From the NCBI GenBank assembly GCA_017307375.1, contig JAFKFH010000010.1, forward strand, positions 248,001 through 312,000: DNA of 64,000 nt, read 5' to 3'. The notes beneath the pieces were generated by a model. It made no database searches. It saw only the letters and a list, made by a program, of their open reading frames with translations, and had not been told where the DNA came from. The DNA is from Alphaproteobacteria bacterium (lineage in GTDB: Bacteria > Pseudomonadota > Alphaproteobacteria > Ferrovibrionales > Ferrovibrionaceae). Shown here piece by piece: positions 1-8,187 of this stretch (within the stretch, counting starts at the first letter, position 1; every line of letters starts with the position of its first letter). Both the position numbers and the translations under genes were made by a program.

Positions 1-551
1 AGGACCAGGCCGACGTCGCCAAGGCCAACACCTATCTGAACGACGTCCGCACCCTGACGGCGAAGTTCCTGCAGGTCGCCCCGGACGGCTCGCTGTCGGA
101 AGGCCAGCTCTACATGCGGCGGCCCGGGCGCATCCGCTTCGAATACGCCCCACCGTCACCGCTGCTGATCGTGTCGGACGGCATCCTGCTGACCTATCTC
201 GACAAGGAGTTGAAGCAGGTCGAACGCGTGCCGATCGGGTCGACCCCGCTCGACATCTTCGTCCGCGACAAGGTGACGCTGGATTCGGGCGATGCCGCCA
301 TCACCCGCATCGAACGCCAGCCCGGGTCGCTGCGCATGACGATGATCGACCCGAAGAAGCCGAAGGAAGGCGCGCTGACCCTCGTCTTCACCATCGCGCC
401 CTTCGCGCTGAAGCAATGGGAAGTGACCGATGCCCGCGGTCAGGTCACGACGGTCGCCTTGAGCGACGTGGTCACCAATATCGAGCTGAAGCAGGGCCTG
501 TTCGTCTTCACCGATTCCGATGCCGCGCGCCTGTTGAAACAGGGCAACTGA
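1..551 (+). CDS. lolA: Outer-membrane lipoprotein carrier LolA, 5' end cut off by window edge
   Basis: LolA is the periplasmic carrier that takes lipoproteins from the LolCDE complex to the outer membrane. The frame is already open at the first bases, so the signal peptide and the first strands lie outside the window; about 182 codons remain. The visible part matches the LolA fold: a stretch reading TLTAKFLQVAPDGSLSEGQL, the turn RPGRIRFEY, then PLLIVSDG, and alternating hydrophobic strands up to a C-terminus ending in AARLLKQGN. The ATG at 114 is internal, because homology continues upstream of it. A downstream GGDEF gene follows after 80 bases. The family call is fairly sure; function is from family knowledge. 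Confidence 0.85.
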   Translation, partial: DQADVAKANTYLNDVRTLTAKFLQVAPDGSLSEGQLYMRRPGRIRFEYAPPSPLLIVSDGILLTYLDKELKQVERVPIGSTPLDIFVRDKVTLDSGDAAITRIERQPGSLRMTMIDPKKPKEGALTLVFTIAPFALKQWEVTDARGQVTTVALSDVVTNIELKQGLFVFTDSDAARLLKQGN

Positions 552-631
552 CCCCCGCGCGATCAAGGTTGCATTTTCAAGAATCTCGGCCATCCTCATT
601 AACCATCCGGCGGGACGGGACGGAGCGGCCG

Positions 632-2041
632 ATGGTTGCGGGGGATATAGATCGCGCCAACGCGGTTTTGGCGCGCGCCTATCTGGGCGCCGACAAGCCC
701 CTGTTGGCTGCAATCACGCCGCTGTTGCGCGCCCGCTCGGGTGGGATCGCCGCCGAACTGACCCGATCGATGCTGCAGGATGAGCGCGCGTTGCCGCTGC
801 TGGACGATTCCGGCGGCGAGGCCAGGCTGACCCGCGGCGTCGCCCGCTGGCTGGACGGGTTGTTTCCCGCCGTGTTGCCCGGCAGCATCGACCGGCTGGT
901 TGCGCGGCAGCGACATCTGGGGGAAATCAATGCCCGCATCGGCGTGCCGATGGCGCTGTCCCACGACGGTTTTGCCGCGATCAAGCGGGCCATCATCCGC
1001 ACCCTCGTCACCTCGACGCTGCCGCGTGACGAACTGGCAGACTCCATCGACCTGACCGACCGCCTGCTGGAGGCGGCCATCGCCCTGGTCGACGAGGTCC
1101 AGCTGCGCGAGCTGCTGGCCAAGAAGCGGACGATCGAGGAATTCCGCGCCAACGAGCTGGCCCAGGGATTCATCGTCGAGATCGAGCGGCTGCGGGCCGA
1201 TCTCTACGACTGGATGCGCGAGGTCGCGAACGCCTTCGTCACCCACGACGAAGTCTCGCTGCGCGGGATCCGGACGCTGCGCTCGTCGAATTTCGGCCTG
1301 TGGGCCGCGCACAAGTCGCGGCTGTTCCTGGGCGATCGCCGCGAATCGGAACTGCTGGCCCGGCTGGTCCAGCAGATCGATTCGGCGCTGGCCCAGGCCG
1401 TCGTCCGCCGCAGCGCCGAGCGGACGACGGAATTCTGGCAGACCGAATGCCAGCGCATCAACGACCTGGTGTCCGAGGCCGCTTGGCTGCTGCAGTCGCT
1501 GTCGGAGGAACTCACCAAGCACGAGAGCAATCTCGACCCGCTGACCCGCGTCTACAACCGCCGCTATCTGACGACGATCCTGCAGCGCGAGATCGAGCTG
1601 GCCAACCAGCACGGCCTGCCCTTCACGCTGCTGATGCTGGATGTCGATCATTTCAAGAAGGTCAACGATGCCCATGGCCATGCCATCGGCGACGCGGTGC
1701 TGCGCGTGGTCGCGCAGGCGGTCAAGGGTTGCCTGCGCCCGACCGACCTGATGTTCCGCTTCGGCGGCGAGGAATTCGCCGTGATCGCGCCCGAGCTGAA
1801 CGAGGCGAACGCGCTGATGGTCGCCGAACGGATGCGCGAGGCGGTCGAACGGGTCCGCCCGCTGGGCGGGCATGAGCGCAAGCTGCCGCGGGTGACCATC
1901 TCGGTCGGCGCCGCCACGCATGACGGCCATCCGGATTTCATGCACCTGCTGAAGCGCGCCGATGCCGCGCTCTATGCTGCCAAGCAGTCCGGCCGCAACC
2001 GGGTGGTGGCAAGCCCGCTGGTCCACCGCCAGACGGCATAA
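632..2041 (+). CDS. Globin-coupled-sensor-like diguanylate cyclase (DosC type) with degenerate heme site
   Basis: Predicted cytosolic c-di-GMP synthase of 469 residues. Residues about 20-125 resemble the sensor-globin domain of DosC-like proteins, including the block RQRHLGEINARIGVP around 92-106; residues about 195-290 resemble the DosC middle domain (LWAAHKSRLFLGD); the GGDEF domain runs from about 300 to the end. The active-site loop is GGEEF (378-382), and an RPTD inhibitory I-site (369-372) lies five residues before it, so synthesis and product feedback are both expected. Where globin sensors normally carry the proximal heme histidine there is Asn100, so heme binding is doubtful. The ATG at 632 has GGAG seven bases upstream; the longer frame from 416 overlaps lolA and is not protein-like. 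No transmembrane segment is seen. Confidence 0.85.
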   Translation: MVAGDIDRANAVLARAYLGADKPLLAAITPLLRARSGGIAAELTRSMLQDERALPLLDDSGGEARLTRGVARWLDGLFPAVLPGSIDRLVARQRHLGEINARIGVPMALSHDGFAAIKRAIIRTLVTSTLPRDELADSIDLTDRLLEAAIALVDEVQLRELLAKKRTIEEFRANELAQGFIVEIERLRADLYDWMREVANAFVTHDEVSLRGIRTLRSSNFGLWAAHKSRLFLGDRRESELLARLVQQIDSALAQAVVRRSAERTTEFWQTECQRINDLVSEAAWLLQSLSEELTKHESNLDPLTRVYNRRYLTTILQREIELANQHGLPFTLLMLDVDHFKKVNDAHGHAIGDAVLRVVAQAVKGCLRPTDLMFRFGGEEFAVIAPELNEANALMVAERMREAVERVRPLGGHERKLPRVTISVGAATHDGHPDFMHLLKRADAALYAAKQSGRNRVVASPLVHRQTA

Positions 2042-2118
2042 GGGCCGCCACCGTCACTGACATGAAAGAAACTTGCGGCTACCTTGGCGCGCGGCGCGAT
2101 GCCGTTCGGAGGGACGCG

Positions 2119-3240
2119 ATGAAGTTCATGGCGGTGGCGGCGGCGGCGATATCGCTGATCCTGGCGCCCGGCGCCCAGGCGGCGGGCAATCAGCCCGCGG
2201 CGCCGGACAAGGTGGTCAACGTCTACAACTGGTCGAACTACATCGACCCGGCCGTGCTGGCCGACTTCACCCGGGAAACCGGCATCAGGGTGCGCAACGA
2301 CGCCCGCTACGACTCATACGATTCCAACGAGGTCGCGTTCTCGCGCGTGATCGCCGGCAACAGCGGCTACGACATCGTCGTCCCGACCAACGAATTCCTG
2401 GCACGCATGATCGACGGCGGGGCGCTGGCCAAGCTCGACAAGACCAAGCTGCCCAACCTCGTCAATCTCGACCCGGCGCTGACGGCGCTGATGGAAAAAT
2501 ACGATCCGGGCAACCAGTACGGCGTGATCTATCTGTGGGGTACGACGGGAATCGGGCTGAACCGCGACAAGATCAGGCAACGCATGGCCAACCCGCCGGT
2601 CGATTCGCTGGCGATGATCTTCGACCCGGCGATCGTCGCCCGCTTTTCCGATTGCGGCGTGGCCATGCTCGATGCACCCAGCGAGATCATACCGGCCGTG
2701 CTGCGCTATCTCGGCGAAGATCCGGACGACAAGGATGCCAGGGCGCTGGCCCGGGCCGAGGCGCAGCTGCTCAAGATCCGGCGGCATATCCGCAAGTTCC
2801 ACTCGTCGCAGTACATCGACGATCTGGCCAACGGCAACATCTGCCTGGCGCTTGGCTGGTCGGGCGACGTCCTGCAGGCGAAGATGCGGGCCGAGCAGGC
2901 CGGCAAGGGGGTCGTCGTCCAGTATCTGATGCCCCGCCAGGGCGCCCAGATGTGGTTCGACAGCATGGCTATCCCAAAGGATGCCCCCAACCCCGCCAAT
3001 GCCCTGGCCTTCATCAATTTCATCCACCGGCCCGAGGTGATCGCCAGGATCACCAACAAGGTGCGGTACCCCAACGCCAACCGTGCCGCCGACGCGTTCG
3101 TCGCCGAGGAGGTCAAGGCCGATCCCGACATCTATCCGACGCCGATGATGCAGAAGAACCTCTACACCATCACCCCCAACAACCAGTCCGAACAGCGGCT
3201 GTTCATGCAGGTCTGGAGCCGGTTCAAGAGCGCCAATTAG
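2119..3240 (+). CDS. potF: Polyamine ABC transporter substrate-binding protein, copy 1 (PotF-like)
   Basis: Periplasmic binding protein for a spermidine/putrescine-type importer, 373 residues. It opens with a signal peptide (MKFMAVAAAAISLILAPGAQA) followed by the PotD/PotF hallmark VVNVYNWSNYIDP. The family blocks YLWGTTGIGLNRDKI and IDDLANGNICLALGWSGD are present. The start at 2119 is preferred over 2062 because GGAGGG lies just upstream and the signal peptide begins there. Copy 2 follows 96 bases later and is very similar along its length; this copy has a short N-terminal insertion around NDARYDSYDSNEV. The two may differ in ligand range (inference). Confidence 0.88.
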   Translation: MKFMAVAAAAISLILAPGAQAAGNQPAAPDKVVNVYNWSNYIDPAVLADFTRETGIRVRNDARYDSYDSNEVAFSRVIAGNSGYDIVVPTNEFLARMIDGGALAKLDKTKLPNLVNLDPALTALMEKYDPGNQYGVIYLWGTTGIGLNRDKIRQRMANPPVDSLAMIFDPAIVARFSDCGVAMLDAPSEIIPAVLRYLGEDPDDKDARALARAEAQLLKIRRHIRKFHSSQYIDDLANGNICLALGWSGDVLQAKMRAEQAGKGVVVQYLMPRQGAQMWFDSMAIPKDAPNPANALAFINFIHRPEVIARITNKVRYPNANRAADAFVAEEVKADPDIYPTPMMQKNLYTITPNNQSEQRLFMQVWSRFKSAN

Positions 3241-3271
3241 CGACCTTCCCGCCACCGGGCCGCATCAGTCA

Positions 3272-3300
3272 TTGACAGCCGGCCCCCCTATGCTTTCATT
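3272..3300 (+). promoter_or_regulatory. Candidate sigma-70 promoter before the second potF
   Basis: A perfect -35 hexamer TTGACA (3272-3277), a 17-base spacer and a weak -10 TTCATT (3295-3300) lie in the 96-base gap between the two potF copies. It could give potF2-potG-potH-potI transcription independent of the first copy. The -10 matches consensus at only three positions, so this is tentative. Confidence 0.35.
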
Positions 3301-3336
3301 CCCCCGAATTACAGGGCGATGACATCGGGGGACGGC

Positions 3337-4434
3337 ATGAAAAAGACGGCGGGCGCGGGTCTGGCGGCGGTGATGGCGGCGATCCTGACGGGCGGCAGCG
3401 CGCTGGCCCAGGAAAAGGTCGTCAACGTCTACAACTGGTCGGACTATATCGACGACAGCGTGCTGGCCGATTTCACCAAGGAAACCGGCATCAAGGTTCG
3501 CTACGACGTCTACGACTCCAACGAGGTCGTGTTCTCCAAGGTGATGGCCGGCAAGACCGGCTACGACATCATCGTGCCGACCAGCTATTTCCTGTCGCGG
3601 ATGATCGCGGCCGGCGCGCTGGCCAAGCTCGACAAGTCGAAGCTGCCCAACCTGATCAACCTCGACCCCGAGCTGACCGGCCGCATGGCCAAGTACGACC
3701 CGGGCAACCAGTACGGGGTGATCTATCTGTGGGGCACGACGGGCATCGGCCTCAATCGCGACAAGATCAAGCAGCGCATGCCCAACCCGCCGGCGAACTC
3801 GCTGGCCATGGTCTTCGACCCGGCCGTCGTGGCGAAGTTCGCCGATTGCGGCGTCACCATGCTCGACGCCCCCGACGAGGTGATCCCGGCGGCGCTGCGC
3901 TATCTCGGCGAGAACCCCGATTCGAAGGATCCCAAGGTCCTGGAGAAGGCCGAGGCGCATCTGATGAAGATCCGCCCCTATATCCGCAAGTTCCACTCCT
4001 CGCAGTACATCAACGACCTCGCCAATGGCGACATCTGCCTGGCGCTGGGTTGGTCGGGCGACGTGCTGCAGGCCAAGACCCGCGCCGACGAGGCCAAGAA
4101 CGGCGTCGTCGTTCAGTATCTGGTGCCCAAGGAAGGGGCCCAGATGTGGTTCGACAACCTGGCCATGCCCAAGGATGCGCCGAACCCCGACAACGCGCTG
4201 GCCTTCATCAACTTCATCCAGCGGCCCGAGGTGATCGCCAAGATCTCCAACAAGGTCCAGTACCCCAATGCCAACCGCGCCGCCGATCGGTTGATCGCCA
4301 AGGAGACCAAGGCGGATCCGGACGTCTATCCGACGCCGGCGATGCTGAAGAACCTCTACACCGTCACGCCCAACACCCAGGCCGAGCAGCGGCTGTTCAC
4401 CAGGATCTGGAACAAGGTCAAGGGCGCGAACTAG
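3337..4434 (+). CDS. potF: Polyamine ABC transporter substrate-binding protein, copy 2 (PotF-like)
   Basis: Second periplasmic binding protein of the same system, 365 residues, with signal peptide MKKTAGAGLAAVMAAILTGG ending SALAQ. Mature sequence starts KVVNVYNWSDYIDD and keeps the blocks YLWGTTGIGLNRDKI and INDLANGDICLALGWSGD, close to copy 1. I chose the ATG at 3337 rather than 3319 because a purine-rich CGGGGGAC run lies at the right distance and the MKK start suits a signal peptide. The stop is four bases before the ATPase gene, so this copy is probably the main partner of PotGHI. Tandem copies suggest a local gene duplication. Confidence 0.88.
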   Translation: MKKTAGAGLAAVMAAILTGGSALAQEKVVNVYNWSDYIDDSVLADFTKETGIKVRYDVYDSNEVVFSKVMAGKTGYDIIVPTSYFLSRMIAAGALAKLDKSKLPNLINLDPELTGRMAKYDPGNQYGVIYLWGTTGIGLNRDKIKQRMPNPPANSLAMVFDPAVVAKFADCGVTMLDAPDEVIPAALRYLGENPDSKDPKVLEKAEAHLMKIRPYIRKFHSSQYINDLANGDICLALGWSGDVLQAKTRADEAKNGVVVQYLVPKEGAQMWFDNLAMPKDAPNPDNALAFINFIQRPEVIAKISNKVQYPNANRAADRLIAKETKADPDVYPTPAMLKNLYTVTPNTQAEQRLFTRIWNKVKGAN

Positions 4435-4438
4435 GACG

Positions 4439-5533
4439 ATGAGCGCGCCGCTCGTCCGGCTGGAGGGCATCGACAAGGGATTCGGCGGCCAGCGCGTGGT
4501 CGACCGGCTGGATCTCGAGATCGGACAGGGGGAGTTCCTGTCCCTTCTCGGCCCGTCCGGCTGCGGCAAGACCACGCTTCTGCGCATGATCGCCGGCTTC
4601 GAGACGCCCGATCGCGGGCGGGTGGTGATCGACGGCATCGACATGACCGGGGTGCCGCCCTATCGCCGGCCGGTCAACATGATGTTCCAGTCCTATGCGC
4701 TGTTCCCGCACATGACCGTGCGCGACAACGTCGCCTTCGGGCTGAAGCAGGACGGCGTCGACCGGCGCGAGATCGAGCGGCGGGTCAGGGAAATCCTCGA
4801 CCTCGTCAAGATGGGCGATCATGCCGATCGCAAGCCGGCGCAATTGTCGGGCGGCCAGCGCCAGCGCGTCGCGCTGGCCCGGGCGCTGGTCAAGCGGCCC
4901 AAGCTGCTGCTGCTCGACGAGCCGCTCGCCGCGCTCGACCGGCGGCTGCGCGAGCATACGCGGCTCGAACTGGTCAACCTGCAGCGCGAACTCGGCATCA
5001 CCTTCGTCATCGTCACCCACGACCAGGAGGAGGCGATGTCGCTGTCCTCGCGCGTCGCGGTGATGAACGGCGGCCGGATCGAGCAGCTGGGGCCGCCGGC
5101 ACTGATCTACGAGCGGCCGGCAAGCCGCTGGGTGGCGCAGTTCGTCGGTGATGTCAACCTGTTCGCCGGTCGGATCACGCAGTGCAACGGCTCGGGACTG
5201 ACGCTCGACACCCCCGACGCCGCCCTGCTGGCCGAGGCCGGCGCCGCGCCGCTTGCGACCGGCTCGGATGCCTGGCTGGCGGTGCGGCCCGAGAAGATCG
5301 AACTTTTCCCCGGCACCGAGCGGCCCGACGGCTTTGCCAATGTCATCGCCGGCGCGCTGGTCGATGTCGGCTATCTCGGCAACCTCTCGGTCTATCGCGT
5401 CGCCGTCGGCTCGGGCGCCACGGTCGTCGCGACACTGGCCAACCGGCGCCCCTATCCCGCCACCGGCCTCGATCGCGGCGCGCCGGTCTGGCTTGCCTTC
5501 ACCCGCGATTCCGGCGTGGTGCTGACGGCATGA
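4439..5533 (+). CDS. potG: Polyamine ABC transporter ATP-binding protein (PotA/PotG family)
   Basis: Cytoplasmic ATPase energising polyamine uptake, 364 residues, the usual family length. Walker [11 protein letters not shown]-loop MFQSYALFPHM, signature LSGGQRQRVALARAL, Walker B LLLLDEPLAALD and the switch histidine in IVTHDQEEA are all present. The C-terminal third is the regulatory TOBE region with VRPEKIELFP. The start at 4439 comes directly after the potF stop with AGGA just upstream. The TGA overlaps the next ATG at 5530, showing translational coupling. Confidence 0.92.
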   Translation: MSAPLVRLEGIDKGFGGQRVVDRLDLEIGQGEFLSLLGPSGCGKTTLLRMIAGFETPDRGRVVIDGIDMTGVPPYRRPVNMMFQSYALFPHMTVRDNVAFGLKQDGVDRREIERRVREILDLVKMGDHADRKPAQLSGGQRQRVALARALVKRPKLLLLDEPLAALDRRLREHTRLELVNLQRELGITFVIVTHDQEEAMSLSSRVAVMNGGRIEQLGPPALIYERPASRWVAQFVGDVNLFAGRITQCNGSGLTLDTPDAALLAEAGAAPLATGSDAWLAVRPEKIELFPGTERPDGFANVIAGALVDVGYLGNLSVYRVAVGSGATVVATLANRRPYPATGLDRGAPVWLAFTRDSGVVLTA

Positions 5534-6411
5534 CCGGCTGGCGGCCGGGCTGGCGCGAGGCGGCGATCCTGCTGCCGCTCGCCTGGCTGGCGCTGTTCTT
5601 CCTGGTGCCGTTCCTGATCGTGCTGAAGATCAGCCTGGCCGAACCGATCCTGGCCCAGCCGCCCTATTCGCCGCTGCTGGTCTGGCCGGAGGGCGGCGGC
5701 TGGCCCGCGCTCGGCGCCAGGCTCGACAATTACCTGGTCGTGCTGCAGGACGATCTCTACGTCCGCTCGCTGCTCAACGCGCTGCGGATCGCGGCGGTCT
5801 CGACCGTGGTGATGCTGCTGATCGCCTATCCGATGGCCTATGCGATGGCCCGCGCGCCGAAAAACTGGCGGCCGGCACTGCTGCTCGCGGTCATCCTGCC
5901 GTTCTGGACATCGTTCCTGATCAGGGTCTATGCCTGGATCGGCATCCTGAAGGACGAAGGCTTTCTCAACCATGCGCTGATGTCGGTCGGCCTGATCGAC
6001 CAGCCGCTGGTGATCATGAACACCGACTGGGCAGTCCATATCGGCATCGTCTACTCCTACCTGCCGTTCATGATCCTGCCGCTCTATGCAACGCTCGAAC
6101 GGCTCGACCTGACCTTGCTCGAGGCTGCCGCCGACCTCGGTGCCCCGCCATGGAAAAGCTTCCTGCAGGTCACGCTGCCGCTGTCGCTGCCCGGCATCGT
6201 CGCCGGCAGCCTGCTGGTGTTCATTCCCGCGGTCGGCGAATTCGTCATCCCCGACCTGCTCGGCGGATCCGATACGATCATGATCGGCAAGACCGTCTGG
6301 ATCGAATTCTTCCAGAACGCCGACTGGCCGCTGGCCTCGGCGATCGCGGTGACGATGCTGGTGGTGCTGGTCGCCCCGCTGGCCCTGCTGCGCCGGGGGC
6401 TGCACGGATGA
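5530..6411 (+). CDS. potH: Polyamine ABC transporter permease (PotB/PotH family)
   Basis: First inner-membrane permease of the polyamine importer, 293 residues with about six hydrophobic spans. The first follows residue 10 (ILLPLAWLALFFLVPFLIV). The EAA-loop that contacts the ATPase is visible as EAAADLGAPPWKSFLQVTLP near the middle of the last third. The ATG at 5530 overlaps the potG stop in an ATGA, and the end overlaps potI in the same way. Much of the longer upstream frame from 5182 is potG read out of frame. Confidence 0.92.
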   Translation: MTGWRPGWREAAILLPLAWLALFFLVPFLIVLKISLAEPILAQPPYSPLLVWPEGGGWPALGARLDNYLVVLQDDLYVRSLLNALRIAAVSTVVMLLIAYPMAYAMARAPKNWRPALLLAVILPFWTSFLIRVYAWIGILKDEGFLNHALMSVGLIDQPLVIMNTDWAVHIGIVYSYLPFMILPLYATLERLDLTLLEAAADLGAPPWKSFLQVTLPLSLPGIVAGSLLVFIPAVGEFVIPDLLGGSDTIMIGKTVWIEFFQNADWPLASAIAVTMLVVLVAPLALLRRGLHG

Positions 6412-7205
6412 AGCTGTCCCCCTTCCTGCTGGTCGCCCTGGCCCTCGGCCTTGCCTTTCTCTATGTGCCGATCGTCCTGCTGATCGTCTACTCGTTCAAC
6501 GATTCCCGTCTCGTGACCGTGTGGGCCGGGTTCTCGACCCGCTGGTACGGCCAGCTGTTCTCGGATTCGGCGTTTCTCGAGGCGGCATGGATGAGCCTGA
6601 AAGTCGCGGTGACCTCGGCCACCATCGCGCTGGTCGTCGGCACGCTTGCCGCCTATGCGCTAGTCCGCCTCGGCCGGTTCCGCGGGCGGATGCTGATGAT
6701 CGGCATGGTCCAGGCGCCGCTGGTGATGCCCGAGGTGATCACCGGCATCTCGCTGCTGCTGCTGTTCGTTTCGCTGAACTTCGATCGCGGTTTCGGCACG
6801 ATCGTGATCGCGCATGCCACGCTGGGCGCTTCCTATGTCGCCGTCGTCGTCCAGGCCCGCCTGGTGACGCTCGAACGCGACATCGAGGAAGCCGCCCTCG
6901 ATCTCGGCGCCACCCCGGCGGCGACGTTCCGCCAGGTCGTGCTACCGCTTGCCGCCCCGGCGATGCTGGCCGGCTGGCTGCTGGCCTTCGCCCTGTCGCT
7001 CGACGACCTGATCCTGGCGTCCTTCGTGTCGGGCCCCGGTTCGACCACCCTGCCGATGAAGATCTACAGCCAGGCGCGGCTGGGCGTGACCCCGATGATC
7101 AATGCGCTGTCGACCATCGTGATCGTCGCCGTCAGCCTGATGGTCGTCATCGCCTCGCTGCTGGCCAAGGGCAGCCTGGTCAGGGGCGACAGCCGGGCCG
7201 GGTGA
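6408..7205 (+). CDS. potI: Polyamine ABC transporter permease (PotC/PotI family)
   Basis: Second permease of the importer, 265 residues and about six membrane spans. It carries the EAA motif EEAALDLGATPAATFRQVVLP and the PotC/PotI hallmark SLDDLILASFVSGPGSTTLPM. It starts inside the potH stop codon (ATGA overlap) and ends the operon; a convergent minus-strand gene stops 16 bases beyond. Imported putrescine could feed GABA catabolism via the nearby gabD (8188-9660), an inference from proximity only. Confidence 0.92.
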   Translation: MKLSPFLLVALALGLAFLYVPIVLLIVYSFNDSRLVTVWAGFSTRWYGQLFSDSAFLEAAWMSLKVAVTSATIALVVGTLAAYALVRLGRFRGRMLMIGMVQAPLVMPEVITGISLLLLFVSLNFDRGFGTIVIAHATLGASYVAVVVQARLVTLERDIEEAALDLGATPAATFRQVVLPLAAPAMLAGWLLAFALSLDDLILASFVSGPGSTTLPMKIYSQARLGVTPMINALSTIVIVAVSLMVVIASLLAKGSLVRGDSRAG

Positions 7206-7220
7206 CGCAGACGCCCGCCG

Positions 7221-7622
7221 TCAGCGCGGGAAGTGCTCGACATGCGTTTCGGCGGTGCGGCCGAAATAGAGCACGCGGCGGCCGGGGAAGGAAACGAGAT
7301 AGCCGGCGCATCCCAGTGCCCTGACATTCCGGCAGAAGGCCGAATAGGAATAATCGGGCGGATTGGCCTGGGCCCATTTGATCTGCGCGGCCACGCCGGC
7401 CGCATCGAAGGCCGCCGCGACGGGCTGGTCGGATGGCCGGTTGTCGAGCACCACGCACCCGCCTTCGGCGAGGTAATAGGTGGTGACGTTGCGGCGATAG
7501 TCGACGGCATAGCCGTCGAACCCGGCGGCGATCAGCATGCCGATGATGTCGGGAAAGGCGAGCGAGCCGTCATAGGCGCCGGCAAGGCATGTCTCGGCAA
7601 TGGCCGTCCGTTGCGCATCCAT
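7221..7622 (-). CDS. DUF1398 (YbcV-like) family protein of unknown function
   Basis: Small soluble protein of 133 residues. It matches the DUF1398 family by overall length and order: an N-terminal helix (ETCLAGAYDGSLAFPDIIGM), a strand pair around GYAVDYRRNVTTYYL, and a C-terminal Cys/Tyr-rich part (YSAFCRNVRALGCAGY) ending with YFGRTAETHVEHFPR. No catalytic residues are assigned for this family. The ATG at 7622 is preferred to the GTG directly before it. It lies convergent to potI and 31 bases downstream of a MarR gene on the same strand, so the two may be co-transcribed. Confidence 0.7.
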   Translation of the reverse strand: MDAQRTAIAETCLAGAYDGSLAFPDIIGMLIAAGFDGYAVDYRRNVTTYYLAEGGCVVLDNRPSDQPVAAAFDAAGVAAQIKWAQANPPDYSYSAFCRNVRALGCAGYLVSFPGRRVLYFGRTAETHVEHFPR

Positions 7623-7653
7623 CACGCGTCGTCCTTCTGTCGCTTGGTCCGTG

Positions 7654-8106
7654 TCAGTCGATCGGGATTTCGGTCAGGTTGCGGCCGGCGGCGATCTTGC
7701 GCAGCAGGCGCCCCAGCTCGTCGCGCTCGGCCGGTGCCAGCACGTCGAAGAAGTCGGCATCGTTGCGATCGGCCAGCGCCGCCAGCCGCGGCACCAAGGC
7801 GCGGCCGGCCCGGGTCAGCGCCAGCCTCTGGCCCCGCTGGCCACGGGCCATCTCGCCGCGTTCGACCAACTGCTTCTCGACCAGGCGGTCGGCAAGCTTG
7901 GAGATCGCACCCTTCGTCATGCCCATGCGTTCGGTCAGCGCCGCCGGCGTGATCGCCCCGGCATCATAGAGCCGGCGCAGGAACACCCATTCGGCGACCG
8001 TCGCCCCCTCTGTCTCCACCTGGCGGGCAAAGCGCAGCGACACGGCGTTCGATACCGTGCGCATCCAGTAGCCGAGGTGGTCGCCAAGGTCAGAGATCAT
8101 CGCCAT
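7654..8106 (-). CDS. MarR family transcriptional regulator
   Basis: Winged-helix regulator of 150 residues, typical MarR length. The recognition region reads ITPAALTERMGMTKGAISKLADRLVEK followed by the wing RGQRGQRLALTRAGRALV. Long helices at both ends fit the dimer interface. Targets are unknown; self-control and control of the adjacent DUF1398 gene are the simplest guess. The upstream gap to gabD carries only the gabD terminator and this gene's own leader. Confidence 0.85.
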   Translation of the reverse strand: MAMISDLGDHLGYWMRTVSNAVSLRFARQVETEGATVAEWVFLRRLYDAGAITPAALTERMGMTKGAISKLADRLVEKQLVERGEMARGQRGQRLALTRAGRALVPRLAALADRNDADFFDVLAPAERDELGRLLRKIAAGRNLTEIPID

Positions 8107-8147
8107 CCTCTATCGCGACCAGGTTTCCTAGTCAACCTTCGGCGAAG

Positions 8148-8177
8148 AAAAAATCCCCGGCGCATGACGCCGGGGAT
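8148..8177 (-). terminator. Rho-independent terminator of gabD
   Basis: A perfect 10-bp stem (ATCCCCGGCG, 8153-8162, pairing with CGCCGGGGAT, 8168-8177) with a 5-base loop. Read on the minus strand it is followed by six T residues. It lies 11 bases after the gabD stop, so it ends the gdh-gabD transcript before the MarR gene. Confidence 0.8.
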
Positions 8178-8187
8178 ATCGCGCCCC

